A stretch of DNA of 64,000 nucleotides from Roseovarius sp. SCSIO 43702 (GCF_019599045.1 NZ_CP080623.1:3370501-3434500); one strand, 5' to 3'; shown: positions 16,753 through 26,363, numbered from the stretch's first letter. Program-made: numbers and translations. Notes: generated by a model not told the origin, from the sequence alone.

Positions 16753-18243
16753 TTGCGCCTGCCCTTTTCGCTTCCCGACGTCTCCGACCGCCCGACGAGC
16801 CTTCGCCCGCCGCCGCGCACCGACACCGCGCTGGGCGCGGCGATGCGCCGCGAAGGTGAAGGTCATGACGCGGCGCATTCCGGTGTCCGGGTGCTGCAAT
16901 CCGGGCGCGACGCGCTTGCAGCGCGGCTCGCGCTGATCGAGGCAGCCGAGGTCGCGGTCGATGCGCAATACTACATCTGGCACGATGACGTGTCGGGGAT
17001 GCTCATGTTCGACGCGCTGGAACGCGCCGCCAGGCGCGGGGTGCGCGTGCGGCTGCTGCTCGATGACAACGGGATCGACGGGCTCGACCCGTTTCTCGCC
17101 GCGCTGAACGAGTGCGAGAATTTCGAGGTCAGGATCTTCAACCCTTCCCCGATCCGCCGGCTTAAGATCCTCGGATTCGCGCTCAATTTCTTCCGCATGA
17201 ACCACAGGATGCACAACAAGGCGCTCATCGTCGACGGCGCGGCCACGATCATCGGGGGCCGCAACGTGGGCGACGAGTATTTCCAGGTTCACCAGGACAT
17301 CTTCTACATCGACACCGACGCCATCGCCACGGGCCCGGTCGTGACCGAGACGGCGAAGATCTTCGACGAATACTGGAACAGCGCGCCCGTCATCGAACTC
17401 GAGCGTGTCGTGGGCGATGTCGCCGATCGCCCCGCCTACGAGGCCCATCTGAACGAGATCCGCGCCCGGGACGAGGCATGCGAGCTTCGGGCCGAGGCCG
17501 ACAGTTTCGCCCATGAGATCACCCATGGCGACCTCGCCTTCGAATGGACCACCGTTTCGGTCATCGCCGACGATCCGCGCAAGGGCCTCGGCAACGCCAA
17601 GAGGGATCAGCTTCTCATTCACCGCATGGGCGAGATGCTGACCCGCTCGACGCATTCGCTCGACGTGGCCTCGGCCTATTTCGTGCCGGGCAAGACCGGG
17701 GCGCGGTATCTCACCGAACTCGCGCGCAAGGACTGCAAGGTGCGCGTGCTGACCAACGCGCTCGATACCACCGATGTCTTCCTCGTCCATGCCGGCTACA
17801 GCCGCTACCGCAGGACTCTGCTCAAGGCCGGCGTCGAACTCTACGAGCTGAAGCTGCGCGCCGCGGCCGAGAGGACACCCGACCAGCAGGTGCTGCCCCT
17901 CGGCCTGTCCGGCGGCAGCCTTCACGCCAAGACCTTCGTGATGGACGAGCGCGAGGTCTTCATCGGCTCCTTCAACTTCGATCCCCGCTCGGCGCGGCTC
18001 AATTGCGAGATGGGGTTCCTGATCGACAGCCCGGAAATCGCCGCCACGGTGACGCAGAGTTTCGAGAGCCTTCTGCCGCGCATCACCTACCAGCCCCGGC
18101 TGACGCCCGAGAACAACATGGTCTGGATCGAGGAGCGCGAGGACGGCAAGGACATCATCTACCAGCGTGAACCGGGCGCGAACCTGTTTCAGCAGATCGC
18201 ATTCGCGATCATCCAGCGCCTGCCCATCGAATGGCTTCTCTGA
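16753..18243 (+). CDS. Phospholipase D-like / cardiolipin synthase (ClsB-like)
   Basis: 496 aa using a TTG start (ATG 16843 is the alternative and keeps the whole domain). Two HKD motifs: His154-x-Lys156-x4-Asp161 (HNKALIVD) and His391-x-Lys393-x4-Asp398 (HAKTFVMD), each followed by Gly/Ser and Asn as in phospholipid synthases. Tandem PLD domains condense phosphatidylglycerol or other headgroups at the membrane. The gene overlaps a YbhP-like EEP gene; E. coli clsB (ybhO) pairs with ybhP in the same way, which supports the assignment. No membrane helix at the N-terminus. Confidence 0.82.
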   Translation: MRLPFSLPDVSDRPTSLRPPPRTDTALGAAMRREGEGHDAAHSGVRVLQSGRDALAARLALIEAAEVAVDAQYYIWHDDVSGMLMFDALERAARRGVRVRLLLDDNGIDGLDPFLAALNECENFEVRIFNPSPIRRLKILGFALNFFRMNHRMHNKALIVDGAATIIGGRNVGDEYFQVHQDIFYIDTDAIATGPVVTETAKIFDEYWNSAPVIELERVVGDVADRPAYEAHLNEIRARDEACELRAEADSFAHEITHGDLAFEWTTVSVIADDPRKGLGNAKRDQLLIHRMGEMLTRSTHSLDVASAYFVPGKTGARYLTELARKDCKVRVLTNALDTTDVFLVHAGYSRYRRTLLKAGVELYELKLRAAAERTPDQQVLPLGLSGGSLHAKTFVMDEREVFIGSFNFDPRSARLNCEMGFLIDSPEIAATVTQSFESLLPRITYQPRLTPENNMVWIEEREDGKDIIYQREPGANLFQQIAFAIIQRLPIEWLL

Positions 18244-18959
18244 CCATGCCCGAACCCCCGTCCTCCTCGCGCCTGCGCATCGCAAGCTACAACATCCGCA
18301 AGGCGGTAGGCCTCGACTGGCGGCGCGATCCGGGGCGCATTCTCGACGTGCTGGCCGAGATCGACGCCGATGTCGTCGCCCTGCAGGAGGCCGACAAGCG
18401 CCTCGCACCGCGCCCCGGCGTGCTGCCCATCGACCGGCTCCGCGACGAGCTCGGGTATGACTTCGCCGATCTCGCCCCCAACGATCAAAGCCACGGATGG
18501 CACGGCAACGCGCTGCTCTACCGCAAGGGCCTGCTCAGGCCCGCACACACGCGTCGCCTGATCCTCCCCGCGTTCGAACCGCGCGGCGCCGTCGCCGTCG
18601 GCTTCGATGCGCCGCGCTTCGATCTCCTGGGCGTGCATCTCGGCCTGACCGCGGGGACGCGCGCCCGACAGCTGAAGGCGCTGCGCGCCGACATGGCCGA
18701 TCAGGACCACCCGGTGATCGTCGCGGGCGATTTCAACATGTGGCGCGGCGCCGACAGCTTCGAGGCGGTCTTCGGCCCCGATCTCACCCTGCTCGAACCG
18801 GGGCCGAGCTTCCACGCCGCGCGGCCCACCGCCTGCCTCGACCGGTTCATCCTGTCGCATCCCGACCTGCCCCATTCCGTTCACGTCCACCACAGCCCGC
18901 GCGCCGCGCGCGCCTCGGACCATCTTCCCATCGTGCTCGACATCGACCTGCCGCGCTGA
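18231..18959 (+). CDS. Endonuclease/exonuclease/phosphatase-family protein (YbhP-like)
   Basis: 242 aa, starting inside the 3' end of the PLD gene (ATG 18231; ATG 18246 also possible). Metal-dependent EEP fold: IASYNIRKAVGLDWRR at the N-terminus, VVALQEAD with the metal-binding Glu, VIVAGDFNMW, and ASDHLPIVLDI with the catalytic His near the end. Substrates of the family include nucleic acids and phospholipid or inositol phosphates. Overlap with a ClsB-like gene suggests a lipid substrate, as proposed by the ybhP-ybhO pairing, but this is inference. Confidence 0.85.
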   Translation: MASLTMPEPPSSSRLRIASYNIRKAVGLDWRRDPGRILDVLAEIDADVVALQEADKRLAPRPGVLPIDRLRDELGYDFADLAPNDQSHGWHGNALLYRKGLLRPAHTRRLILPAFEPRGAVAVGFDAPRFDLLGVHLGLTAGTRARQLKALRADMADQDHPVIVAGDFNMWRGADSFEAVFGPDLTLLEPGPSFHAARPTACLDRFILSHPDLPHSVHVHHSPRAARASDHLPIVLDIDLPR

Positions 18960-19055
18960 GTTCCTGCTTCTTTCCGGTTGCCGATACTCCACGCCCACGC
19001 CTGCCGCGGGCGCGCCGCTCTGGACAGGGGCCGTGCCGGCCTCTATCTCCCTCCC

Positions 19056-19532
19056 ATGGCCAAGCCCAAGGACAATCCCAACTACAAGGTGATCGCCGAG
19101 AACCGGCGTGCGCGCTACGATTACGCGATCGAGGACGATCTCGAATGCGGCATCATCCTCGAGGGCTCCGAGGTGAAATCCCTGCGCGAGAACTCCGCCA
19201 ACATCGCCGAGAGCTATGCCGCCGTCGAGGACGGGGAGCTTTGGCTCGTCAACTCCTACATCGCGCCCTACGAACAGGCCAAGACCTTCGGCCATGACGA
19301 GAAGCGGCGCCGCAAGCTCCTGGTGTCGAAACGCGAACTCGCGCGCCTCTGGAACGAGACGCAGCGCAAGGGGATGACCCTCGTGCCGCTCGTGCTCTAC
19401 TTCAACCATCGCGGCATCGCCAAGATCAAGATCGGCATCGCCAAGGGCAAGAAGACGGTGGACAAGCGCGCCACCGAGGCCAAGCGCGACTGGAACCGCC
19501 AGAAACAGCGGCTCCTCAAGGATTTCGGCTGA
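19056..19532 (+). CDS. smpB: SsrA-binding protein SmpB
   Basis: 158 aa partner of tmRNA in ribosome rescue. The OB-fold core starts [34 protein letters not shown] and includes NIAESYA and the late [21 protein letters not shown]. The basic C-terminal tail ([21 protein letters not shown]) reaches into the mRNA channel. ATG 19056 is chosen because the family begins with a short basic leader of this kind. Followed 10 bases later by a small membrane protein. Confidence 0.96.
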   Translation: MAKPKDNPNYKVIAENRRARYDYAIEDDLECGIILEGSEVKSLRENSANIAESYAAVEDGELWLVNSYIAPYEQAKTFGHDEKRRRKLLVSKRELARLWNETQRKGMTLVPLVLYFNHRGIAKIKIGIAKGKKTVDKRATEAKRDWNRQKQRLLKDFG

Positions 19533-19542
19533 GGCGGCGCGG

Positions 19543-19812
19543 ATGTACCTGATGCTCTGCCTGATCTCCGGGGCCGTCGGGGGCGTGTCGCTGGGGCGGT
19601 TGCGGGCACCCATGGGCCGGCTGCCCGCCACGCTGCTGGGGCTCGCGGGCGGCGGCGCGGCATACGGGTGTCTCGCGCTTCTCGGCGCCGGGGGCACGCG
19701 CACCGGCGCGGTGGACACGGGCGTCACGCTGACCCAGGTGGGCGCCGGGGTCGCGGGCGGCGCGATCCTCGTCGCACTTCTCGGCTGGGCGCGGCGCCGC
19801 GCCGGGCGCTGA
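19543..19812 (+). CDS. Small hypothetical membrane protein
   Basis: 89 aa, Gly/Ala/Leu-rich. Three hydrophobic stretches are visible: residues 2-16 (YLMLCLISGAVGGVS), about 28-46, and about 64-81 (QVGAGVAGGAILVALLGW), and the C-terminus is basic (ARRRAGR), suggesting an inside tail. It starts 10 bases after smpB and probably shares its transcript. No family is recognised. It could be a conserved lineage-specific inner-membrane protein. Confidence 0.55.
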   Translation: MYLMLCLISGAVGGVSLGRLRAPMGRLPATLLGLAGGGAAYGCLALLGAGGTRTGAVDTGVTLTQVGAGVAGGAILVALLGWARRRAGR

Positions 19813-19889
19813 GGCACCCGCGGCCTTGCACCCCGTCCGACGCTTGTGTAGCCCTTGGCGCGTTGCGACCCCCATGAGGCATTCCGACC

Positions 19890-20747
19890 ATGGCACAGGA
19901 CGATCCCACCACGCTTGTCTCGACCGCATGGCTGGCCCGGCACATGAAGGATCCCGACCTGCGCGTTCTCGACGGAAGCTGGTATCTGCCCGCCGCCGGC
20001 CGCGATCCGCGCGCCGAATACGAGGCCGCGCATATCCCCGGTGCGCGGTTCTTCGACATCGACGAGATCTCCGATCACCGCTCGGACCTGCCGCACATGG
20101 CCCCGCCGGTCGAGAAATTCATGTCGCGCGTCCGCGCGCTCGGCGTGGGCGACGGGCACAAGGTGGTGGTCTATGACGGCATGGGCCTCTTCTCGGCCGC
20201 GCGCGTCTGGTGGCTCTTCCGCCTGATGGGCCACGACGACATCGCGGTGCTCGACGGCGGCTTGCCCAAGTGGCAGGCCGAGGGCCGCCCGGTTGAATCC
20301 ACGCCTCCCGTGATCCGCGACCGTCACATGACCGTGCGCCGCCGCCCCGAGTTGGTGCGCAACGTGACCGAGGTGGCGCAGGCGTCGAAGCTGGGCGATC
20401 ACACGATCCTCGACGCGCGCGCCGCCGCGCGTTTCCGCGGCGACGCGCCCGAGCCGCGCGAGGGGCTGCGCGCGGGCCATATCCCCGGCGCGCGATCCGT
20501 GCCCTATACCGACCTTCTGAACGACGACGGCACCATGAAGGAGCCCGACGCCCTGCGCGCCGTCTTCGACGCGGCGGGGGCCGATCTGTCGAAACCCGTC
20601 ATCACGACCTGCGGGTCGGGCGTGACGGCGGCGGTCATCAACCTCGCGCTCGCGCGGCTGGGCAAGACCGATCACGCGCTTTACGACGGGTCATGGACCG
20701 AATGGGGCGCGTTCCCGACCGTGCCCGTCGCGACCGGCGACGCCTAG
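19890..20747 (+). CDS. sseA: 3-mercaptopyruvate sulfurtransferase (rhodanese-type)
   Basis: 285 aa with two rhodanese domains (about 8-125 and 155-280). The second carries the active-site loop TTCGSGVTA; the CG[ST]G[VI]TA form favours mercaptopyruvate sulfurtransferase over thiosulfate rhodanese (CRKGVTA). The first domain has the structural motifs DGSWYLP and AHIPGARFFDID. It transfers sulfur from 3-mercaptopyruvate to thiols or cyanide in the cytosol. Standard length. Confidence 0.9.
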   Translation: MAQDDPTTLVSTAWLARHMKDPDLRVLDGSWYLPAAGRDPRAEYEAAHIPGARFFDIDEISDHRSDLPHMAPPVEKFMSRVRALGVGDGHKVVVYDGMGLFSAARVWWLFRLMGHDDIAVLDGGLPKWQAEGRPVESTPPVIRDRHMTVRRRPELVRNVTEVAQASKLGDHTILDARAAARFRGDAPEPREGLRAGHIPGARSVPYTDLLNDDGTMKEPDALRAVFDAAGADLSKPVITTCGSGVTAAVINLALARLGKTDHALYDGSWTEWGAFPTVPVATGDA

Positions 20748-20765
20748 ACCGGGAACCCGGCCGAT

Positions 20766-21104
20766 CTAGGCAACGCAGCCCTTCCTGATCTGCGATTGCT
20801 GCAGGACCTGCTTGTGGCCCTTCAACTGCGCGATCTGGTCCGCGACATTGTCACCCGACAGGGTCGAGACCGGCAGGCCCAGAAGGATCACCCCCGCGGT
20901 GTCGTTGCTGCGCGCCTTGCGCTGCGCGGCCGAGGCCGACCCCAGCGCCGCATCGACGCGCGCCGCCTCCGCGGCAAGCTGGCGGCACGAGAAACCGTTG
21001 TAGGTCGTGGGCGAGATGTAGGCGGGCGCGATCGCCTCGGGCTTCTTCGCGCAGGCGCCGGCCGCCGCGAGGGCCGCCAGCATCAGGAAATGGGAACGTC
21101 TCAT
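20766..21104 (-). CDS. Small secreted or lipid-anchored hypothetical protein
   Basis: 112 aa from ATG 21104, preceded by GGAG. N-terminus MRRSHFLMLAALAAAGACAKKPE has a signal peptide followed by a Cys; the lipobox (AGAC) is imperfect but plausible, and Lys-Lys after it would fit outer- or inner-membrane retention. The mature region contains a conserved-looking FSCRQLAAEAARVDAALGSA with one further Cys and ends IRKGCVA. Similar short proteins are common in this family and have no known function. It converges with sseA. Confidence 0.65.
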   Translation of the reverse strand: MRRSHFLMLAALAAAGACAKKPEAIAPAYISPTTYNGFSCRQLAAEAARVDAALGSASAAQRKARSNDTAGVILLGLPVSTLSGDNVADQIAQLKGHKQVLQQSQIRKGCVA

Positions 21105-21238
21105 GTTGTCTCCGAACTTGAACAGGATGAACTCGCGGCGCATCCACGCCGCAGGGGCGGTCCTAGCCATCGGATCGGAAAGAACGGATTAAGACACGGT
21201 GACGAATTGCACGCGGATTTCGTAAAATGCCCGCGGCC

Positions 21239-21898
21239 TCAGCCGGATTGCTTCACGCCATACCGCGCGAGGAACATCTCGACCACGCCGGTCACGACCC
21301 GGTCGATGGCCGCATCGTCGCAGGCGCATTGCAACCCGCAGATGCACTTCACGAAAAGATCGCTCTTGCAGAGTTCGCCGAACTGGCTGGCGGCGAGGTC
21401 CATGTCGTCGATCTCCAGATCGCCGCGTGCCACGTAGGCATCGAGGATCGTGCCCAGCTTCTCGCGCAGCATCCCCGGACCCGACGCGTAGAACCGCTCT
21501 CCCAGCTCGGGAAAACGCTGCGACTCGGTCACGCAGGTGCGGAACATCTGCAAGCCGAATTCCGACAGGAAGAACCGCACGACCAGCTCGGCGGCCTCGC
21601 GCAGGGCGTCCTCGACCGACTTGCACTCGGGATCGAAATCCTTCAGCGCGGCCTCGGCCTGCCGGTTGCACTCGATCCGCGCGATCTCCGAGAAGAGAAG
21701 CCGCTTGTCGGGGAAATAGGAATAGAGGGTCGCCTTCGACACTCCGGCCTCGCGCGCGATGTCATCGACGCTCGCCCGCTCGAACCCGTCTCGCAGGAAG
21801 ATCGTGCGCGCGCCTTCGAGCACCTGGTCGAACTTGCGCCCCTTCTTGATATCGGCGCTCATTTCCATACCCGCACCCTTCCAGTCGTTACCGGCCAT
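21239..21898 (-). CDS. TetR/AcrR-family regulator (AefR-type C-terminus)
   Basis: 219 aa from the first ATG; ATGs at 21868 and 21862 are close alternatives. HTH at about residues 24-68: ILEGARTIFLRDGFERASVDDIAREAGVSKATLYSYFPDKR-type. The C-terminal domain is Cys-rich (CNRQAE, CVTESQRFPEL, CKSDLFVKCICGLQCACDD), with several closely placed cysteines that could sense redox or thiol-reactive compounds. It probably binds the GTTCAC palindromes at 22212-22290, upstream of a 63-aa exported protein in the same direction. Target inference is from position only. Confidence 0.82.
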   Translation of the reverse strand: MAGNDWKGAGMEMSADIKKGRKFDQVLEGARTIFLRDGFERASVDDIAREAGVSKATLYSYFPDKRLLFSEIARIECNRQAEAALKDFDPECKSVEDALREAAELVVRFFLSEFGLQMFRTCVTESQRFPELGERFYASGPGMLREKLGTILDAYVARGDLEIDDMDLAASQFGELCKSDLFVKCICGLQCACDDAAIDRVVTGVVEMFLARYGVKQSG

Positions 21899-22000
21899 AC
21901 CTTAGCCACGCCGGCCCGCACGGGGCAAGCCAAGGTTGCGGGGCGACGGTCGGGAGGAGCGGCCCCCGTCGCCCCGCCACGCGAAACGCGGAGGCGGGGA

Positions 22001-22192
22001 TCACTTCCGCAGATCGTCCGCATCGCGTGTCACCGGCTGGGGGGCCGGATCCGGATAGGTCAGCGTCGGAGTGAGACCGCTCAGGTCGGGCGATAGGGCC
22101 GCCACGGGCGCCGCGACGGCACCAAGGCCGAGGCTGATCGCGATCGCGGTAAGGGTGATCTTCAGGGGGTAGGTGCTGATTCTGCGTGTCAT
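22001..22192 (-). CDS. 63-aa exported small protein
   Basis: MTRRISTYPLKITLTAIAISLGLGAVAAPVAALSPDLSG and so on. The signal peptide with a hydrophobic core and an AAPVAA cleavage region is followed by about 30 residues rich in Pro, Asp and Thr. It is preceded by AAGGA 8 bases upstream and lies 102 bases before the TetR gene on the same strand, so it likely heads that transcript. No family recognised. The region in front of it carries a cluster of TetR-like operators. Confidence 0.5.
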   Translation of the reverse strand: MTRRISTYPLKITLTAIAISLGLGAVAAPVAALSPDLSGLTPTLTYPDPAPQPVTRDADDLRK

Positions 22193-22211
22193 TTTCTCAT
22201 TCCTTGACTGA

Positions 22212-22292
22212 ACTCTTCGGTTCACTTTGCAATCTAAACCAACAAGTTCACTTTGCAAGAACAAAATGAACTGAACTGTTCACTTTTATTTC
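22212..22292. promoter_or_regulatory. Cluster of TGAAC/GTTCA inverted repeats (probable TetR operators)
   Basis: Three overlapping inverted repeats sit in an unusually AT-rich stretch: TGAAC-n6-GTTCA (near 22209-22224), an extended AGTTCA-n-TTTG-n6-CAAA-n-TGAACT palindrome (near 22245-22272), and TGAAC-T-GTTCA (near 22274-22284). The direct repeat GTTCACTTTGCAA occurs twice. It lies between the divergent 63-aa gene/TetR unit and the AEC transporter and could control both. Boundaries are approximate to a base or two. Confidence 0.55.
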
Positions 22293-22373
22293 TGGCACCC
22301 GCATTCCTGCGAGCGCCCATCCTCTGCGTGCCTTGTCGATTGACCCCGCCTGCCCGCGTGCTACGAACCCGCC

Positions 22374-23306
22374 ATGCTGGCCGTCTTTCTTCAGACCATC
22401 CCCTTCTTCCTCATCATCGGCCTCGGATACGGCGCCGGGCGCACCGGCTTCTTTCCCGAACCGGCGACGGCATGGCTCACGAAATTCGTGTTCTACTTCG
22501 CGCTCTCGGCGATGCTCTTCCGCTTCTCGGCCAATCTCTCCATCGCCGAGGTGTTCGATATCTGGTTCGTCGCCGCCTATCTCTGCGCCACCGGCGTCGT
22601 CTATCTCGCGGCGACCGGCATCGCGATGCTGCGGCGCCAGACGGTCGAGGTGGCGGCGGTCGAGGCGCAATGCGCCGTGATCGGCAACGTGGGCTTCCTC
22701 GGCATCCCCATGCTGACCCTCCTGATGGGCGAGGATGCGATCGTCTCGATCATGCTCGTCCTCGCGGTCGATCTCATCGTCTTCGGCTCGCTCATCGTGA
22801 TCCTCGTCACCGGCTCGCGCGACGGGCGGATGAATGTCCGCGTGCTCGGCACGGTGGGCATGGGGCTTCTGAAGAACCCGATGATCGTCTCGATCGTGCT
22901 CGGGCTGCTCTGGTCGGGCCTCGCGCTGCCGATCCCGCAGGTGATGAACGATTTCCTCTCGCTCCTGGGCGGGGCGGCGACGCCGGGCGCGCTCTTCGCC
23001 ATCGGCGCCTCGCTCGCGTCGAAATCCGCCGAGCGTCCGGTCATCGCGGGCTATCTCTCGGCCTGCAAGCTCGTGCTGCATCCCGCCGCCGTGGCGGTCG
23101 CGGCGCTGCTCGTCTTCCCGGTGGCCCCCTACCCGGCCGCCGTCATGATCGCCGCCGCGGCGCTGCCGGTCGCGGGCAACGTCTATATCCTCGCCCAGCA
23201 CTACGGCGTCGCGCCCCAGCGCGTCTCGGCCTCGATCCTCATCTCCACCACTCTCGCCGTCGTCACCGTGTCGCTGGTGATCGGCTGGGTTTCGGCGCTT
23301 TACTGA
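22374..23306 (+). CDS. AEC (auxin efflux carrier)-family transporter
   Basis: 310 aa, about ten membrane helices. Opening QTIPFFLIIGLGYGAGRTGFF, the NVGFLGIPMLTLL motif around 104-116, and the second-half KNPMIVSIVLGLLWSGLALPIP are typical of bacterial AEC carriers (e.g. malonate or organic-acid permeases). It is divergent from the TetR unit and shares the operator-rich gap, so it is a likely TetR target. Substrate not known. Confidence 0.85.
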   Translation: MLAVFLQTIPFFLIIGLGYGAGRTGFFPEPATAWLTKFVFYFALSAMLFRFSANLSIAEVFDIWFVAAYLCATGVVYLAATGIAMLRRQTVEVAAVEAQCAVIGNVGFLGIPMLTLLMGEDAIVSIMLVLAVDLIVFGSLIVILVTGSRDGRMNVRVLGTVGMGLLKNPMIVSIVLGLLWSGLALPIPQVMNDFLSLLGGAATPGALFAIGASLASKSAERPVIAGYLSACKLVLHPAAVAVAALLVFPVAPYPAAVMIAAAALPVAGNVYILAQHYGVAPQRVSASILISTTLAVVTVSLVIGWVSALY

Positions 23307-23377
23307 TTTCCGGCTTTCGACCGGGGCGCGAAATGCGCTAAGCCTGTGGGCGACCTGACAAGGAGTTGAGGTGAGCC

Positions 23378-24208
23378 ATGGAAACGAAATCGGAAAACGC
23401 CTGTTTCGGCGGGGTGCAGGGCGTCTACACCCACGCCTCCAAGTCCACGAATTGCGACATGACCTTCGGCCTCTTCCTGCCCGCCGAGGCGCGCGACGGC
23501 CCGGTGCCGCTTCTTTGGTATCTCTCGGGCCTCACCTGCACGCATGAAAACGCCATGACCAAGGCCGGCGCCCAGGGCTGGGCCGCCGAGCAGGGCATCG
23601 CGCTCGTATTCCCCGACACCTCGCCGCGCGGCGAGGACGTGGCCGACGACGAGGCGTTCGACATGGGCCAGGGCGCGGGTTTCTATGTCAACGCGACGCA
23701 GGACCCATGGGCCAGCCATTTCAGGATGTGGGACTACGTGGCCGAGGAACTGCCCGCGCTGCTGGGCGACAATTTCGCCGTCGATCTCGACCGGCAGTCG
23801 ATCACCGGCCACTCGATGGGCGGCCACGGCGCGCTGACCCTCGCGATGGGGCTCAAGGGGCGCTTCCGCTCGGTCTCGGCCTTCTCGCCCATCTGTCACC
23901 CGACCGAGAGCGACTGGGGCCGGAAGCAGCTTGGCGGCTACCTGGGCGACGACACCTCGAAATGGGCCGCGCATGACGCCACGCTCCTGATGCGCGAATC
24001 GGGGTTCGACGGCCCGGTCCTCACCGACACCGGCACCGAGGATCAGTTCTCGGACCTGCTCAACACGGCCGATCTCTTCGCCGCCGTGGCCGAGCGCCGG
24101 CAACAGGCCACGTTGCGCCTGCAACCGGGCTATGACCACAGCTATTTCTTCGTCTCGACCTTCATGGAGGACCACGTGAGCTTCCACGCCGAAGCGCTCT
24201 ACGGCTGA
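23378..24208 (+). CDS. fghA: S-formylglutathione hydrolase
   Basis: 276 aa esterase D-type alpha/beta hydrolase that releases formate and glutathione in formaldehyde detoxification. Motifs: YLSGLTCTHENAMTKAG near 48-64, the nucleophile Ser146 in GHSMGGHGAL, Asp222 in GTEDQF, and His254 in GYDHSYFF. A Cys at 54 (TCT) is the usual modulatory residue. The glutathione-dependent formaldehyde dehydrogenase is not adjacent. It is followed 34 bases later by sthA. Good ribosome binding site AAGGAG. Confidence 0.92.
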   Translation: METKSENACFGGVQGVYTHASKSTNCDMTFGLFLPAEARDGPVPLLWYLSGLTCTHENAMTKAGAQGWAAEQGIALVFPDTSPRGEDVADDEAFDMGQGAGFYVNATQDPWASHFRMWDYVAEELPALLGDNFAVDLDRQSITGHSMGGHGALTLAMGLKGRFRSVSAFSPICHPTESDWGRKQLGGYLGDDTSKWAAHDATLLMRESGFDGPVLTDTGTEDQFSDLLNTADLFAAVAERRQQATLRLQPGYDHSYFFVSTFMEDHVSFHAEALYG

Positions 24209-24241
24209 AGCCGGACCCAAGCCCCGAGACCGCGCCGCACC

Positions 24242-25672
24242 ATGTCGAACAGCACGCATTACGATCTTGTCATCATCGGCTCCGGCCCCTCGGGCCGGGC
24301 CGCCGCGATCCAGGCGGGCAAGCTCAAGCGGCGCGTGCTCGTGGTGGACCGCAAGGACCGCCTGGGCGGCGTATCCGTGCACACCGGCACGATCCCCTCC
24401 AAGACCCTGCGCGAGACCGTGCTCAACCTATCGGGCTGGCGCGAGCGCAGCTTCTACGGCCGCTCCTACCGGGTGAAGGACGACATCGACGCCGCCGACC
24501 TCCAGGCGCGGCTTCACAAGACGCTCGACTACGAGGTCGACGTGCTCGAGCACCAGTTCAACCGCAACCATGTCGATACGCTCATGGGCCTCGCGCGCTT
24601 TACCGGCCCGAACGAGATCGAGGTGGCGACCGAGGCGGGCGACACGACGACGCTCACCGCCGAGCGCTTCCTGATCGCCACGGGAACCCGGACCCATCGC
24701 CCCGATTACGTGCCCTTCAACGGCACCACCGTGCTCGACAGCGACGAGTTCCTCGAGCTGGCCCAGATCCCGCGCAGCCTGACCGTGGTGGGCGCGGGCG
24801 TGATCGGGGTGGAATACGCCACCATGTTCTCGGCCCTCGACGTGCGCGTCACCCTGATCGAGCCGCGCGACACCTTCCTCGACTTCATCGACCGGACCAT
24901 CATCCAGGAATTCACCCACCAGATCCGCGAGAACGGCGTCGACCTGCGCCTCGGCTCGGCGATCGAGAAGATCGAGGACACCGGCACCCATGTCGAGGTG
25001 ACGATGGCCAACGGCCGTCATGTCCGGTCCGAGATGCTGCTCTTCGCCGCCGGCCGCATGGGCGCGACCGAGCGGCTCGACGTGAAGGCCGCGGGGCTCG
25101 AACCCGACCGCCGCGGGCGGCTCGAGGTGGATCGCAAGACCTACCAGACAAGCGTGCCGCATATCTACGCCACCGGCGACGTGATCGGGCACCCCTCGCT
25201 CGCCTCCACCGCGCTTCAGCAGGGCCGCGTCGCCGCCTGCCACGCGCTCGACACGCCCACCCTGCCCGAAAGCCCGTGGTTTCCCTACGGCATCTATTCG
25301 GTTCCCGAGATCTCGACCTGCGGCATGTCCGAGGAAGAGATGCAGGAGCGCGGAATCCCCTACGAGGTCGGCATCGCGCGCTTCCGCGAAACCTCGCGCG
25401 GGCACATCATGGGGCTCGAGGACGGAATGCTGAAGATGCTGTTTTCGCTCAAGACGCGCCGGGTGCTCGGCGTGCAGATCGTGGGCGAGGGCGCCACCGA
25501 GCTCATCCACATCGCGCAGGCGGTCCTGAACCTCAAGGGCACGGTCGATTACTTCGTGCAGAACACCTTCAACTACCCCACACTCGCCGAGGCCTACAAG
25601 ATCGCCGGCCTCGACGCCTTCAACCGCATGCCGATCCCCGAGGAGTACAGGGTGGGCAATAAAAAGGGATGA
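24242..25672 (+). CDS. sthA: Soluble pyridine nucleotide transhydrogenase
   Basis: 476 aa flavoprotein interconverting NADPH/NAD+ and NADH/NADP+. FAD-binding GxGxxG at [14 protein letters not shown](P) motif [15 protein letters not shown] near 182, and a dimerisation domain ending [20 protein letters not shown]. The redox-active CxxxxC of dihydrolipoamide dehydrogenase is replaced by [14 protein letters not shown], which has no cysteine, as in SthA. Therefore not a second lpd. Follows fghA; together they could balance NAD(P)H during formaldehyde oxidation. Confidence 0.92.
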   Translation: MSNSTHYDLVIIGSGPSGRAAAIQAGKLKRRVLVVDRKDRLGGVSVHTGTIPSKTLRETVLNLSGWRERSFYGRSYRVKDDIDAADLQARLHKTLDYEVDVLEHQFNRNHVDTLMGLARFTGPNEIEVATEAGDTTTLTAERFLIATGTRTHRPDYVPFNGTTVLDSDEFLELAQIPRSLTVVGAGVIGVEYATMFSALDVRVTLIEPRDTFLDFIDRTIIQEFTHQIRENGVDLRLGSAIEKIEDTGTHVEVTMANGRHVRSEMLLFAAGRMGATERLDVKAAGLEPDRRGRLEVDRKTYQTSVPHIYATGDVIGHPSLASTALQQGRVAACHALDTPTLPESPWFPYGIYSVPEISTCGMSEEEMQERGIPYEVGIARFRETSRGHIMGLEDGMLKMLFSLKTRRVLGVQIVGEGATELIHIAQAVLNLKGTVDYFVQNTFNYPTLAEAYKIAGLDAFNRMPIPEEYRVGNKKG

Positions 25673-25675
25673 TCT

Positions 25676-25702
25676 GAGATTTCTTCGGAAGAAGAAAATC
25701 TC
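25676..25702. other. Hairpin after sthA
   Basis: GAGATTTCTTC (25676-25686) pairs with GAAGAAAATCTC (25691-25702) around GGAA with one bulged A. No T-run follows on the plus strand, so it is a weak terminator or an RNA-stabilising stem. It contrasts with the surrounding GC-rich DNA. Confidence 0.45.
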
Positions 25703-25751
25703 CTATGAGAATCCGCACGACTTACCTGCCCGCCACCGAACGGATTGCCCC

Positions 25752-26201
25752 ATGCCCATCTATGTCGACGCAGATGCCTGCCCCGTGAAGTCCGAGGTCG
25801 AGCGCGTCGGCACCCGCCACGGCACGCGGATCTACATCGTCTCGAACGGCGGCCTTCGCCCCTCGCGGAACCCGCTCGTCGAGACCGTCATCGTGCCCGA
25901 CGGCCCGGACGTCGCCGACATGTGGATCGCCGAGCGGGCGGGTCCGGGCGACGTCGTGGTGACGGGCGACATCCCCCTCGCGGCGAAATGCGTCGAGGCG
26001 GGCGCCCGCGTGCTCAAGCACAACGGCGAGGCGCTCACGCAGGCCAATATCGGCAACGCGCTCGCGACCCGCGACCTGATGAGCGACCTGCGCGCCGCCG
26101 ATCCCTTCCGCCAGGGCGGCGGTCGCGCCTTTTCGAAGGCCGACCGGTCGCGTTTTCTCGACGCGTTGGAACGCGCCCTCCGACAGGCAGCGCGGGACTG
26201 A
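25752..26201 (+). CDS. YaiI/YqxD-family protein (DUF188)
   Basis: 149 aa. PIN-like fold domain opening [14 protein letters not shown], then FIVSN-like [33 protein letters not shown] and a late [18 protein letters not shown]. The conserved acidic residues suggest a metal-dependent nuclease, but no activity is established for the family. It stands alone between sthA and an EamA transporter. Standard length. Confidence 0.88.
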   Translation: MPIYVDADACPVKSEVERVGTRHGTRIYIVSNGGLRPSRNPLVETVIVPDGPDVADMWIAERAGPGDVVVTGDIPLAAKCVEAGARVLKHNGEALTQANIGNALATRDLMSDLRAADPFRQGGGRAFSKADRSRFLDALERALRQAARD

Positions 26202-26363
26202 CACCGGCCCTCCCGCCCTTCCCCGCCCCGGGCTTGGCCCGGGGCCTCCTGCCATATCCTCGCGACGCGACCCGCGGCACGGGAGAAAGGGCGACCTCTC
26301 GCCTTTACATTCCGCGTCCGCTCCCTTTTCCTTGCCCCGTCGCAACCCCCCGGAGTCGCGCGG

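Noticed and set aside
25676..25702. Strong terminator after sthA
   Set aside because: The hairpin is good but no T-run follows on the plus strand, so only a hairpin is reported.
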